Positions 22,736 to 33,569 of a stretch of 64,000 nucleotides of DNA are shown piece by piece. Source of the DNA: Cheiracanthium punctorium. Lineage: Eukaryota > Arthropoda > Arachnida > Araneae > Cheiracanthiidae. The DNA lies in the NCBI GenBank assembly GCA_038373885.1, contig JAWZYV010006126.1, forward strand, positions 513,501 through 577,500. Direction: 5' to 3'. The notes beneath the pieces were generated by a model, which was not told where the DNA came from, ran no database searches, and saw only the letters and a program-made list of their open reading frames with translations. A program made the position numbers and the translations under genes. The first letter of the stretch is position 1. Every line of letters starts with the position of its first letter.

Positions 22736-23050
22736 TACAGTTTGAGTAAAAACTTTAAGACCAATAAAAATTTTTGAAAAAATGAAATAAAAGGGATTCA
22801 AATGTTATTGTATTATTAATTGTTAAAGTTCGTTGTTACAGAATTTATAAATTATACAATTATCAGAAAAATTCGCATATATTAAACCGGTATATTCAGC
22901 TTGAGTAAAAACTTTAAGGTCGTCATTAATTTTTAAAAATTAGTACACATATGCTCGCTTAAACATTACTGAAACTGCTTAGATTGTGACAACTGTTAAA
23001 TTTGATAATTTGTCATACATTTCTTTCAAGTTTTGGAACTCTATGTGAAG

Positions 23051-24140
23051 ATGGCGAAAGGTGCGAGGTTAACAGATCATGAAAAAGGGCAGATTGAGCA
23101 CTTTCTTCAACAGTAATGAATAGCTGCACTCTTGCAATAAAGAGAAGAAGATGAAAGACCGTAGTCAACATTTTTTAAATTTTGAAACACGATTATGGCA
23201 AAAAAAAAAAAGGGGGGGGGGGAAGTCCTACAGTCCTTCGCGTGATGAAAGAAGAGTTTGCAGACTTGCATCTACTAGTAAGGACTTAACCAGGAAAATT
23301 ATTCCGACGACAGGTTTAAATTTGTCTAAAAACGGCTTATGACACAATTAGAAGGTCTGGAAGTTATATTTATGCGGCAAAATTGGCTAAGCCACAGCTG
23401 CTGCAGAAGCACAAAATAAATCATTTGAACTTCAGCCAGCAGGTAATGACCAGGGATAACCATTGGATAGAAATAATTTTTTCTGATTAAAAAAAAAAAA
23501 GGAATTTGGATGGACCAGACGGATGGAAATACTATTATCATGATTCAGGGGCGTAGCCAAGGGGGGGGGGTTAGGGGGTCATAACCCCCCCCATGAGAAA
23601 TTTTTTGCCTACAAAATGTATGTTCTTCCGTACATTATCACACATATGTATACATATATATGAGTTGCAGTAGTCGTATCCCCCCCCCCCATGAAAAATT
23701 TCTGGCTACTCCCCTGTCATGATTTAAAAGAAAACGGAGTATTCTCCAAGCGCCAATTAGGTGGAGACTCTCTGATGACCTGGAGGTGCTTTCCTTAATG
23801 TTGGTGTGGGTTCAATTGAGTTCGTTTCGGGTAAAATGAATTCGCAAGCATATTAAAGTGTTCTACCAAGTCATCTTTTACCAAATGCTGAATCTCTTTT
23901 CAGGAGAGAATTGAAAATATCAGCAAGATAATGCACCTATCTATTCGAGTTACAGTACGAAAAATGGGTTCCAAGTCAACAATGTTGAAACTTTGTAATG
24001 GCCAGCTTACGCTCCAGATCTAAACCCAATAGAGAACTTATGGCGTTACTTAGTAAGAAGAGTTTATGCAAATGGTAGATATTTTACACCATCAGTGCAA
24101 CTGAAATCTACTATTAAAGATGCATGGTATTAAACGGCCC
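23051..24140 (+). pseudogene. Tc1-family transposase (DD34E), broken and MITE-interrupted
   Basis: It starts M-A-K-G-A-R-L-T-D-H-E-K-G-Q-I, the N-terminal helix-turn-helix of Tc1 proteins, and hits a stop after 21 codons. Downstream, N-L-D-G-P-D-G-W-K-Y-Y carries the first catalytic D (about 23508). After the MITE, G-G-S-L-M-T-W resumes, then Q-Q-D-N-A-P with the second D (about 23925), and P-D-L-N-P-I-E-N-L-W with the E. There are 34 residues between the second D and the E, counting one in-frame TAA. Frameshifts and stops are spread throughout. Without the MITE, the sequence joins as Y-Y-Y-H-D-L. Confidence 0.9.
23546..23716. mobile_element. hAT-type MITE, GCGTAGCCA family, copy 3, inside the Tc1 gene
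   Basis: Perfect 8-bp duplication TCATGATT at 23538-23545 and 23717-23724. Ends CAGGGGCGTAGCCAAG and TTCTGGCTACTCCCCTG, followed by G- and C-runs. 171 bp. It interrupts the Tc1 transposase two codons after the first catalytic region. Confidence 0.95.
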
Positions 24141-24487
24141 TGAACTTTGACAAAAACCAGTTTCATACACGGAAAAAAGAATATTTGAAGTAATTCCAGG
24201 GGGTAGCTCCTACGCAAGTTTCTAAAAGTTTGTTTTTTAAGTCTTATATGCTATTTTCTATGCTAGCCTTAAAGTGTTTACTCAGGCTTAAATATTCATA
24301 ATTATGTGTGTTCTATAATATTGTCTGATGATAAAATATTTACAAATGAATTCTGAAGTATTTTTTACTTGTATATAAGGTTATAAGGTTAATACTTATT
24401 AATCAAATGATATTTTAATCCTCAGTTTAAGGTTTTTCCATTTTCTCAAGATTTGTTACTGGCCTTAAAGTTTTTACTCACGCTGTA

Positions 24488-24978
24488 AATGCTAAATGCT
24501 CTATTTTCCGACGGAAAACATTATTTTGTAATCCTTAACATAATATGTTCATTTTATTTTGCTTGTAATAGTTAAATGTTTCTAAAATACGCTTTAAACA
24601 ATGACTGTCCATAGAGTGGTAAGTATTAGAACTGCTTTGAGTGCTCCTGCTAAAGAACTGTGAAGGATACACGCCCCATTCTCAACCGGGTATATGCAGA
24701 GTGAATAGTAATAGCATGCATAAATTTAGTAGTAATCCACGAATATTTACTGCCTTTAGAGTATGGAAAGACAGACAAGATATATTGAAATCATAAGCAC
24801 CTTTACACTTTGTTGAAAGATAATAAAAAAATCTAGTAAATTTATAAATTTTAAAAATGTTAGAGCTTACTCAAATAATTCATCAAATGACCCACATAAA
24901 TTAATTAAACGCAAAGTGTATCTATCTATTTACGTACATTTATATCTTTACCACTGTAGTTTTCTAAATATACCAATA
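24488..24978. other. Gene-free, with a family X fragment
   Basis: 24595-24690 matches family X (AAATACGCTTTAAACAATGA, then TCCATAGAGTG and GAGTGCTCCTGCTAAAGAAC). Nothing else recognised. Confidence 0.55.
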
Positions 24979-25381
24979 TATAGGGTGTCCTAAAAAAGTG
25001 GTAAAGAGATTTAATTCTTTATCTATTAGAGGTAAGTGGGCAGTGTACATTGAAAAATGTTCAAAATAAGGTCGGAAATAAGACTCCCTTAAGAAAAAAA
25101 TGCCTCTCGTCATTTACAAAAAGTTGCACTTTTTAAATTTGTATAAGACCCCCGTACAAAAACATTCCCAATTAGTAAAATGTGCCTCGTACACTAACGG
25201 GGTGATGAACGAAATTTGAGCCTTTCATCATACAACGTCGCGGAGATATCATTAACCCTTTAACGCGCAGTGCTCCCGCTCTGGAAACACCAAAATCAGA
25301 CGTTTTAATTGTTGTCAGTCACGAAGAATAGATTGGATTTATATAAAAATAGTTGCGGGTGACTTAGCTCCATGAGAATCC

Positions 25382-26214
25382 TGTTAGGAAAAAAACGCTA
25401 TTTCTTTACTTACCTTTTATTTCCATGACATTTTATCTCTAAATTTACCAAAGTGAAAAAACGAAACTTTTGTAAACTCCTTTAAAAGTTTTCTAAGTGA
25501 AAACGTAACTTCGTTAGCATTTGAAAATGGCGGTGTAAACATCGTCATGTCTTTAACGCCGTAATAAAAAGTTTACATTTCTCGCCGATAGATGGCGCTG
25601 TTCCTAATTTGCATAAAATAAGAACTCTTTTTTCCCCTATGCAAATATCCATCGTAGTCCCGCACTAACTGGCAGATATAAAAAGGGCATCACAAGTTAA
25701 CCTTTCTGAGAGTCCTCGGTCTGTCTCTCCGAAAGTTCAGCCACTACTACAGTGTTGTGTGTGTAATCAACCGATGTGATTCAAATAGAACCGGATCAGG
25801 GATCCGTGCTGCTGTATCCAGATGATTCAATGTGAAGTGTTTGTGAATCTGAATAGATCGCCGCTGGCGACTTGTCTTCCAGAAAGCTTGTTTTTATTTG
25901 TGCAACCAAGTGGATGCTGCTTAATGTATTGTGTCTTCATTATGTGCACTGTGTAAGCCTACCATAGTCATCTTGTTTTCAATAAACTACAGAAAAGGTA
26001 CCTACTTTGTCTTCCTTGTTTAGACACATATTCAAACCAAAAACTTCTACTGTGCAACTCAAGTTAAATGAGTTTCAACTCTGCCTAAAATTTACAAAAT
26101 TTATCTTACAGATAAAAATCCAGTAACTATTAAATTTCAGCCAATGACTTTCAATTTGTAATCTAACTTGTCTGTTGAATAGTTTAATTTATAATATAAT
26201 TAGTTAATCCATCA
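25382..26214 (+). mobile_element. Solo LTR with 5-bp duplication
   Basis: TGTTAGGAAA to TAATCCATCA, flanked by AATCC at 25377-25381 and 26215-26219. The MITE sequence reads continuously once it is removed. A TATA box (25677-25685), an upstream ATGCAAAT octamer (25639-25646) and a poly(A) signal AATAAA (25981-25986) give it the layout of an LTR promoter and terminator. 833 bp. No internal retroelement sequence remains, as expected after LTR-LTR recombination. Confidence 0.85.
25639..25685 (+). promoter_or_regulatory. LTR promoter: octamer and TATA box
   Basis: ATGCAAAT lies about 30 bp upstream of TATAAAAAG. Both are exact matches to the POU octamer and TATA consensus. Strand follows the LTR's TATA and AATAAA order. 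Confidence 0.6.
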
Positions 26215-26739
26215 AATCCTTTATTTTTTAGCACGTCATTTCCCGTCAAAAAATGGTCACGATTATTTTTAAACAGCACTGACATCTGCTGAAAAATGGA
26301 AGAATGCGAGAACAGCTGGATAGATTGCCCAATGCTGAAAAAAGGGCAGCCGTTGCCATCGCTCGACTAAACTACCAGCAAGATGGCGGACGGTCGAAAC
26401 GTTCATCGCGTGCCATAGATCTAGAGACCCTTTTTTGACAACAGCTGGCTGTGCCCGGGGACTTACATGATCTCTGACATTTTTTAAGGTATAATTCTCA
26501 AATTTTGTATGTCAGCTCATGAGTTTATGGGACGAATTTTTCTTATTGGGAATTTTTGTATGGGGTGGTACGAAAATTAAAAAAAAAAGTTACTTTTGAA
26601 AATTTACGAGAGGAATGTTTTCTTAGCGGAGTCTTACTTCCGACCTTATTTTGAACATTCATTCAATTTACACTGCTCACTTATCTCTAATAGATAAAGA
26701 ATTAAAGCCAGTTACCACCTTTTTGGGACACCCCGTATA

Positions 26740-27477
26740 TCTATCGGCGAAAATACCTAGATCTATCGAAGGAAAAAAAAGAAACATGCTAATAAAACCT
26801 AAAAGCAACTATAAAATTTCTCATAGTCTAATAATTAAAAGAAATTCAATACACTCCTTAATTAAAAGAAATCATCAAGATTAATATTATTATGCCGTAA
26901 GTCTTTTTCTTCGAACGTTGCATGCAAATTAATTTTACGTTTTGTTGACGAAAGAAATTATTTCTTAAGGCTGAAAATGGTGCAAGGTGGTCTTCACGCA
27001 TGAATGATCTTCATAAATTTCGTTAAAAAAAAAAAGTCGGAAAAAAGTCGCACTTTTTGAAAGTCGTAAAATATTACCCGCATTTAAATGGAGTATTCAA
27101 GGAGGTGAAAATATTTTCTTAAATTATTTTTCAACTACCTTATTTCTTCCCCCTTCTTTTTTATTTTTTTACCTGAAATTTTCAGAAAGTTTTAGGATTT
27201 ATTGTGAAAAATAATACGCAACCATAAAGGAAAATTTCTTTAGTGGAAAACTTATTGGAGTAGAAAATTGGAATAAGTTTAAATAATATACATGTAAAGC
27301 GAAAGAATGAAGCTGCAAGAATGTTCTAAAAAATTTCTAAGCATATGTGTTATCAGTAGTTTTCTGGGTTTTATTTTTAGGAAAATTATAGCTTTTCGCA
27401 GCAGTCTCAAGTTATTCACTATGTAAGCACTTTTTTTAATAATGGTTTCGCTATTTTGTTTTTTTTAAATTTATAGA
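26740..27477. other. Gene-free stretch
   Basis: AT-rich sequence with no coding frame that shows motifs and no element termini that I can pair. Confidence 0.5.
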
Positions 27478-27580
27478 TAAATTAAAAATTATTCTTGCTC
27501 TGATCTTTCGATGCGCGTTTAAAACAAGAGAGATAAACCACGCACAACGCATCGCTTATAAAACGCTTTCCAACATAAAC
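27478..27580 (-). repeat. Dispersed repeat family Y, copy 1
   Basis: On the minus strand it reads GTTGGAAAGCGTTTTATAAG then CGATGC and a TTTATCTCTCTTG block, matching 49325-49440 and 63715-63835. Non-coding. Confidence 0.65.
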
Positions 27581-27605
27581 TTATTAACACATGTAGAAGA
27601 AAATC

Positions 27606-28577
27606 TACAGGATGTCCCAAAAAAGGTGGTAATGGGCTTTAATTCTTTATCTATTAGAGATAAGTGGTCAGTGTAAATAGAAAAAATGTTCAAAATAAGG
27701 TCGGAAATAAGACTCCGTTAAGAAAATATCCCTCTCGTTAATTTTCAAAAAGCTACACTTTTTAAATTTGTATACGATCCCCGTACAAAAGAATTCCCAG
27801 CTAGTAAAATGTGCCCCCATACGCTCATGAGATAACATGCAAAATTTGAGAACTATGCCTCAAAAAGTGTCAGAGATATGAAGAAAAAAATAACGCTGAT
27901 TTAAACCACTTTTGCATGGTTCTCGGAGGGGAAAAGAAATCACGTTGAATGATCCCATTTCAGGGGTCTTACCTAAATTACGAAAGAAAATCTTTTTTTC
28001 TACTCTAGCGATAGATGTTTACATTCAAAATTTCACGATCATCTTTCTATAAAGATATCTCCGTGGTGTTGTATGATGAAAGGCTCAAAATTTGGTACCT
28101 CCACTCATTAGTGTATTTGGGACATTTTAGTAACTGGGAATGTTTTTGTACAGGGGTCGTATACAGTGGCGCACACCAGGGAGGGGTCCGGACCCCTCCC
28201 AAAACAGCTATCAATTTTCCCTCGTTAAACCGTCATGCAATTTTTACATTTAAAAATGTTGGAACGCATTATCAAAATCTTATTTTCACTAATTAAGATG
28301 AATAAACACAATAAAAGAAGGGGGGGTTACTATAAAAAATCCGCATTTTTTAAGGTGGTTGGTGTCGCAGCTTTATAGGCTGGACCCCCTCAAAGAGAAA
28401 ATCCTGTGTGCGCCACTGGTCTTATACAAATTAAAATATGTAACTTTTTGTAAATGAACGAGACATTTTTTCTCTTTTTTCCGACCTTATTTGAACATTT
28501 TTCCAACTTACACTGCCCACTTATCTCTAATAGATAAAAAATGAAAGCCCATTACCACCTTTTTGGGACACCCTGTA
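27606..28577. mobile_element. Long-TIR element, GGGTGTCC family, copy 2
   Basis: Ends TACAGGATGTCCCAAAAAAG and (reverse complement) TACAGGGTGTCCCAAAAAGG, with inverted repeats of about 110 bp or more. The sequence aligns with copy 1. It carries a hAT-type MITE at 28164-28418. No transposase. Confidence 0.85.
28164..28418. mobile_element. hAT-type MITE with CAGTGGCGCAC ends
   Basis: Ends CAGTGGCGCACACCAGG and CTGTGTGCGCCACTG; flanking octamers GTCGTATA (28156-28163) and GTCTTATA (28419-28426), seven of eight identical. A small GGGTCCGGACCC palindrome sits just inside the left end. The 93-codon frame across the left end is not a gene. Confidence 0.85.
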
Positions 28578-28578
28578 T

Positions 28579-29334
28579 ATTGCTGCAAAAATTCTGTTGT
28601 ACCTTTTCCCTCTTCAGCAAGAAGAGCCAAAACGGGATTTATACTGCATCCCTTTTGATGTGCATCCAGAGTGAATCGCTCACAGTAAAGTCATCGAGAG
28701 TGATCATCCTTGTTTAACTACTTTCATTCAGTTCGGCAGTTTCAACTCGCTTGCAGTGCCAATGCTGCGGTTGTGCAAACCCTCGTAAACACGAGGCCAT
28801 TAGGCAAATACTGAATGGGGCAGAGGAAATGAACGGATCGTTTGTTTACATTTTTCACTGTTTCTTCACTTTGAATGAATCATCGATTTCATTCAAAGAA
28901 GATAGATGAAGAAAATCAGTTTTTCCTTCATCAAAAGATAGAGGGAAATCAAACTACTTCATTGCGTATCTTTAGTTCACTTTGTATGAACAAAAACGAA
29001 AGGCAATCTACACTCATCCCTTCTGGATGATTTCTCCAAGATACACATGCAAAGTGAGCAGTGTAAATGAGCCTTAATCTGTTCGTTTCGGAATGAATGT
29101 GTTCGGAGGTCAGAATCACTAGAAAATTTCAGGAGCTAGGCGAGTCGTCAGAACGCAACACAAACTGCTTCTACAAACTTGTCGAAGCAGCACATCTTCT
29201 CACATCACTATTCACAAGATTTCACAACTAGTAATCCGATGGATAACAACCAATCAGACACAGCAAGTACTACCCTGCCCCCCCCCCCAAACAAACAAAC
29301 AAACAAGCAAAAAAAGAAACCTCTTCCAACATCC
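28579..29334. other. Gene-free stretch
   Basis: No motif-bearing frame. A C-run and (AAAC)n tract lie at about 29277-29310. Confidence 0.5.
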
Positions 29335-29342
29335 CAAACAGC

Positions 29343-29790
29343 CAGGCCTGGACTGGGAGAGTAGGGGCTCGCCCGTCTCAAGAGAAGGGGGGGGGGGTTA
29401 TTGTGTAACCGATAAATAATAGGATGTGTTAACTTTCGGGGTATGGGGGGAGATTATTATTCATTAATATTATGATTGATAATTAATGCATTCATAAAAT
29501 ATTGATCTATTAATTAATATACGTCTTTCATATTAATTAACCCGTTGTTCATTCGGGAACCCTCACTCAAAAAATTTTCAGAACTACATTTAAAATGAAG
29601 TGTTTTGAAGCCTTCTGGGGCGCAATTGCAGCTGCAAAAAATTTTTTTATGTGTGAAACTTCATTCAAGTGCTATCAGCAGTATAACACTTTTTTTAATT
29701 TTCTTTCTTTTTTCTGTTTGGGGGCCCGCCCTTAGCAGGGAGGGCCCAACCCCCTGCAGACAGTCGGACACCCTGGCCAGTCCGGGCCTG
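29343..29790. mobile_element. hAT-type non-autonomous element with CAGGCCTGGACTGG ends
   Basis: Perfect 8-bp duplication CAAACAGC at 29335-29342 and 29791-29798. Ends CAGGCCTGGACTGGGAG and CTGGCCAGTCCGGGCCTG are inverted repeats. 448 bp with AT-rich middle. Frames of 77-97 codons across it lack motifs. A diverged relative is at 46645-47028. Confidence 0.95.
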
Positions 29791-29798
29791 CAAACAGC

Positions 29799-30645
29799 CC
29801 AAAAAAACCCCAAAACCCCCTGCGTAGGTTCCGAGCAAATACTTCATCATACATCTCGAGGTCTTCAACATACGGTGTGCCACAATCCACTTTCCTAACG
29901 GTGGACACAAGCAGTCTGCACTATGCATTTCACTAAACGGCCGAACCAGACCATTTTGTTCTACCCATTTTGCCCCAAGTTGCTATTTATTATTCCTATT
30001 TATTATTTTTGGCTTACGCTGGTCTGCAGATGTACAAAAGTTGGAAACTCTGATTTCAGTAACTATACAACCTTTTACATATAGGGAAAACTATAAAAAA
30101 TTTAAACAGCTTTATAGTCGATTTCAGTTTCTTTTCTTTCTTTCTTCCTTTTTCTTTTCTTTTTTTTATAACTTTTACTATCTTATAAGTGATTGAATTT
30201 GGATACGTTATCTAAGGAAAAAAACATGCTCAGAAATATTTAGAAAACGAAAACACCTAGCATTTTCCAGGAATGTTTTGAAAGCTTTTGTGTTGAAAAG
30301 TTTTCTTTAGGCAAGTGGAAATTACCAAGCCTGTCCCCTTCAGCGTCTTAACTTTTAGCGAAATCTTGGAAAATTTCATTTTGAATGTCCTTTTCTGTGT
30401 GGAGGAAAAAGAAGAGATTGTCGCAGCCAATTCTTTTCTGTTCGGTCGAGATATTCTAATAAATAGTAATGCGAGGGGGAAAAAACCTTTAGGTTTTCTC
30501 TTCTGCATAAACTACCGTGGTATATATGTTCACGTAGGATTACTTATCGTTTAGTTAGCTGTAAGGCTTACGTTGAATAACAACAACAACAAAAAAAATT
30601 AAATAAACATTCATGCTTGTACCTAAAACTAAAATAATTCATGCT
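29799..30645. other. Gene-free stretch
   Basis: Pyrimidine-rich tract at 30122-30170. The plus and minus frames of about 80 codons near 30257-30554 overlap each other and have no motifs. Confidence 0.5.
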
Positions 30646-30937
30646 GAATCTGAGGAGCTCAAAGTAAAGATTATAAACGCACCCGATGCTTTAATAAATG
30701 AGCGAGCCGTTAAAAGAGCACGGGCTAGAATTTAAAATAAGGTGCGCGGATTCTAAAGATTGAATTTTGAATTATTATATAAGGGACCTGACTGATGCTA
30801 GCCGCCTTGTAAATGGCTAGAGTCTAAGTCTGTATGTGTATTGTGTAAATTAAATTGTCTGTTACCATTTTGAAGATAGTTATAGTGTTTGTATTATGTT
30901 CCAATAAAAATTGAAGATTAGCGTGGGAAAACTTTAC
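30646..30937 (+). mobile_element. Probable 5' LTR (3' part) of the integrase-first gypsy element
   Basis: A TATA box (about 30775-30783) and AATAAA (30903-30908) precede a primer-binding-site-like sequence at 30938. Start of the LTR is not defined; no matching 3' LTR was found in the window. Confidence 0.45.
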
Positions 30938-30955
30938 TGGCGTAGTCGGCAGGAT
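30938..30955 (+). promoter_or_regulatory. Candidate tRNA primer-binding site
   Basis: TGGCGTAGTCGGCAGGAT begins with TGG, complementary to a tRNA CCA end, and lies directly after the LTR-like segment. I cannot name the tRNA. Confidence 0.5.
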
Positions 30956-31226
30956 AGGATTGGATTGGATGCGATACTACAGAATGCTCAGGTGAGAGCT
31001 GTATTTCTTCATCAATTTCATGCATCTGTATTTGTACGTAGTTGTAGCAGTTGATCTGCATTATTTTGAAGTTTAGTAGGCCAGTTTGGCAGGTTTTGAA
31101 GGAAGTTTCCCTGTTGGTGTTAATATATAGTTGGCCGTCCCGGCATATTTACTTGAAGAATCCTCCTGATTCGTATATAAACATATACTTGTAACCGTAG
31201 CTGAAAACTAGCATTTGAAAAGTGAA

Positions 31227-31373
31227 ATGGCGTTTTTTGGTAAGGGAAAGAAACAAGATTTAATAGTTCTTGCTGAAGAACTGGGTTTAACGGTTGATAC
31301 GACATTTACTGTGGTGAAGTTACGTGATCTGATTGGTATCGGGAAATGTACAAACAAGGACCGAAAAAACTGA
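31227..31373 (+). pseudogene. gag: Gag N-terminal fragment
   Basis: A 48-codon frame starting M-A-F-F-G-K-G-K-K lies 270 bp after the primer-binding site, where gag should begin. V-K-L-R-D-L-I resembles the SAP-like helix near the start of some gypsy Gag proteins. It ends in TGA and the sequence then jumps to the region before integrase, so most of gag and all of protease are deleted. Confidence 0.5.
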
Positions 31374-31399
31374 AGCAGAGAAGAACGCGAAAGTTCCTG

Positions 31400-33396
31400 A
31401 GACTGTAGCATCATTCCAGAAGCTCCAAAGGGAAGACGAACAGTTAAAACCATATTGGAAACATGCAGAAAATCATTAAAATTCATATGAAGTTTTAGAT
31501 GGTATTCTCGTACATGCCGAAATATGTGGGAAAGATGTAAAAGAAGTAGTACTACCCCAATGTAAGAGATCGGATGTGCTTAAAATGGCCCATGAGATTT
31601 TCCTTAGCCGGACATTTAGGAGAACGGAAAACTAAAGAACGAATTAAATATGCATTTTTTTTTGGCCATCAATCAAACGAGACGTTAAAAAATTTTGTGA
31701 GAGTTGCAAAGAATGCCAATTAAGAAGAGTTATTAAGATTAGGATTCCCATACAACCTACTGTCAGACCTGAAATACCGTTCGAAGTATGGAGTTTAGAT
31801 TGTATTGGTCCACTAGAACCAGCTTCGGGAAGTAGACATCGGTTTATCATATGTGCAGTAGATTTATGCACCCGATGGGCTGAAGCCATTCCTGTAAGAG
31901 AAATCAGTGCTAAAACCACATGTGATGTATTAATGAAGATATTTACCCAAACGGTAAATATTACACTAGGGGCATTTATTACACTTTTAAGCTAAAATGA
32001 TCTGTACAGATCAAGGTACAAACTTTACTTCCAAGTTAACTCAGGCATTTGAGAACTTGTTAGGCGTTTCACCTCGCTTTTCCACTCCAGGACATCCTGA
32101 GAGTATGGGAGCAGTCGAACGCTGGAATAGAACTCTGAAGGATATGTTGAATAAAATTATACAAGAATATGGTAAGGAATGGGAAATTCACCTCCCGTAT
32201 CTTATGTTTGCATATAGAGAAGTGCCTCACAGCACTACCGGATTGTCACCGTATCAATTGGTATATGCAAGATTACCTCCAGGACCTTTAGTGTTGTTAA
32301 AAGATATTTGGACAGGTGAACGACAGATTCCAACGACCGCCTCACGTCCAATTAAGGAATATTTGCAAAACTTGGTGGAGAGTTTAAAAAGGGCTCACGA
32401 ATTCGCTTCTGAGAATAGCAAGAAGTCTCAGGAAGAATATGTCTCTAGATATAACCTCCGGTCAAAAGAAAAGTCATTTGCAGTGGGCGATAAAGTTTTA
32501 GTATTGAGGCCGTCATCCTCGCATAAGCTTTTAAATACCTGGATCGGCCAGGGAACAGTTACGCAGATTACCAGACCACATTCTGTAAAGGTTGAAATGG
32601 AAGGCGGAAGTATAAGAGAACTTCATGTGAACAAAGTGCGTCCGTATATTCAAAGAGTAAATCATGTTGGTATGATTTTTGAGTTAGATGAAGATTTCGG
32701 GACCATTCATTATGCACCTACTGATGCACAAAGTAAAAGCATAGAAGATATTAGGACACACCTTAGGAATGCCAAGTTAACGAATAAGCAAGTACAGGAA
32801 TTATTTCATGTACTTAAAAAATATGCAGGTGTGTTTAGTGCTAAACCTGGTCGCGCTAGGGTAGAAGGTCACTCTGTTAGGATTACAGGAGATTGTACAC
32901 CAAAGAGACTTAAACCATACCGAATACCTATTAGTTTGCAACAAGAAGTGGATCGACAGATTCAAGAACTGTTAGACCTGGGTCTAATCGAACACAGTGA
33001 TAGCGAATGGGCTCATCCTGTGGTTTGCGTTGCCAAGAAAGAGGGAAGTGTCAGATTATGTGTCGACTTCATATTATTAAATAGTTTTACTATACCAGAC
33101 GTGTACCCTATGAAAATAGCCAATGACTTAATATATGAGGTGGGAAAGGCATCATTTATTACAGTCATAGACCTTACTAAAGGATACTGGCAAATTCCTA
33201 TGAAAGAAAATTCAAAGTATTATACCGCATTTATAACCCACTCAGGTCATTACCAGTGGAATGTCATGCCCTTTGGAATGAAAAATTCTGGAGGAACGTT
33301 TCGAAATCAATGGATAAGGCTTTGATCGCACATAGAGAATACTGCCGTTTATATATCGACGATGTGGCTATATTTTCTAGCACATGGGATGAACAT
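31400..33396 (+). pseudogene. pol: Ty3/gypsy-type pol with integrase before reverse transcriptase
   Basis: Integrase comes first. A zinc-binding C-E-S-C-K-E-C lies near 31700, W-S-L-D-C-I-G-P-L with the first D near 31800, I-C-T-D-Q-G-T-N-F with the second D at 32000, and M-G-A-V-E-R-W-N with the E near 32110. A single 442-codon frame (31997-33325) then continues through a linker into reverse transcriptase: L-G-L-I-E-H-S, A-K-K-E-G-S-V-R-L-C-V-D-F, D-L-T-K-G-Y-W-Q-I-P-M and M-P-F-G-M-K-N. A frameshift near 33290 moves the catalytic Y-I-D-D-V-A-I-F into another frame (about 33350). The gene is cut at 33396 by a MITE, so RNase H is gone. Frameshifts and stops also interrupt 31400-31996. Order and motifs match Gmr1-like elements, an unusual gypsy group with copia-like domain order. 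Confidence 0.9.
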
Positions 33397-33397
33397 T

Positions 33398-33565
33398 TGA
33401 CGCAGCTGGCTGTGCCCGGCACAGCCAGCTGCGTCAAAAAAGGGTCTCTAGATCTGTGGCACGCGATGAACGTTCCGATCGTCCGCCCTCATGCTGGTAG
33501 TTAAGTAGAGCGATGGCAACGGCTGCCCTTTTTTCAGCATTGGGAAAGGGTTTCGTTTCAAAGGG
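33398..33565 (-). mobile_element. piggyBac-like palindromic MITE, copy 4 (core, arm and B end)
   Basis: Begins at the core GACGCAGCTGGCTGTGCC, continues through one full arm and ends CAAAGGG followed by TTGA (33566-33569), a TTAA variant. The first arm and A half are absent. It fuses in frame to the reverse transcriptase upstream. Confidence 0.85.
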
Positions 33566-33569
33566 TTGA

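Larger units (their letters stand above)
22738..24485 (+). mobile_element. Tc1/Tc3-like transposon with IR/DR-type ends
   Basis: Outer ends CAGTTTGAGTAAAAACTTTA (22738) and the inverted CAGCGTGAGTAAAAACTTTA (ending 24485) lie directly inside TA dinucleotides at 22736 and 24486. A second, inner pair of the same sequence sits at about 22897 and 24266-24289, giving two repeats at each end, as in elements with IR/DR termini. The transposase between is broken, and a hAT MITE splits it. The element landed at the 5' edge of a HINE-like array. Confidence 0.9.
25254..26457 (+). mobile_element. piggyBac-like palindromic MITE, copy 3 (A half plus one arm), split by an LTR
   Basis: TTAACCCTTTAACGCGCAGTG opens the A half at about 25254. 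It resumes at 26220 after the LTR, runs through one palindrome arm, and ends at the core CTGGCTGTGCCCGG. The second arm and right end are lost. Confidence 0.85.
24979..26739. mobile_element. Long-TIR element, GGGTGTCC family, copy 1, with nested insertions
   Basis: The left end TAGGGTGTCCTAAAAAAGTG and the right end (reverse complement ACGGGGTGTCCCAAAAAGGT) start inverted repeats that stay alignable for about 200 bp (TTATCTATTAGAGATAAGTG, then GGTCGGAAATAAGACTCC). Flanks are TATA-rich. No coding frame of its own. A piggyBac-like MITE fragment, itself split by a solo LTR, lies in the middle. Confidence 0.8.

Noticed and set aside
29605..29928. Overlapping 97- and 77-codon frames
   Set aside because: Both lie across the right end of a hAT element with perfect 8-bp duplication, on opposite strands.
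30646..33396. Matching 3' LTR for the integrase-first element
   Set aside because: No second copy of the LTR-like segment was found downstream; the element is cut at 33396.
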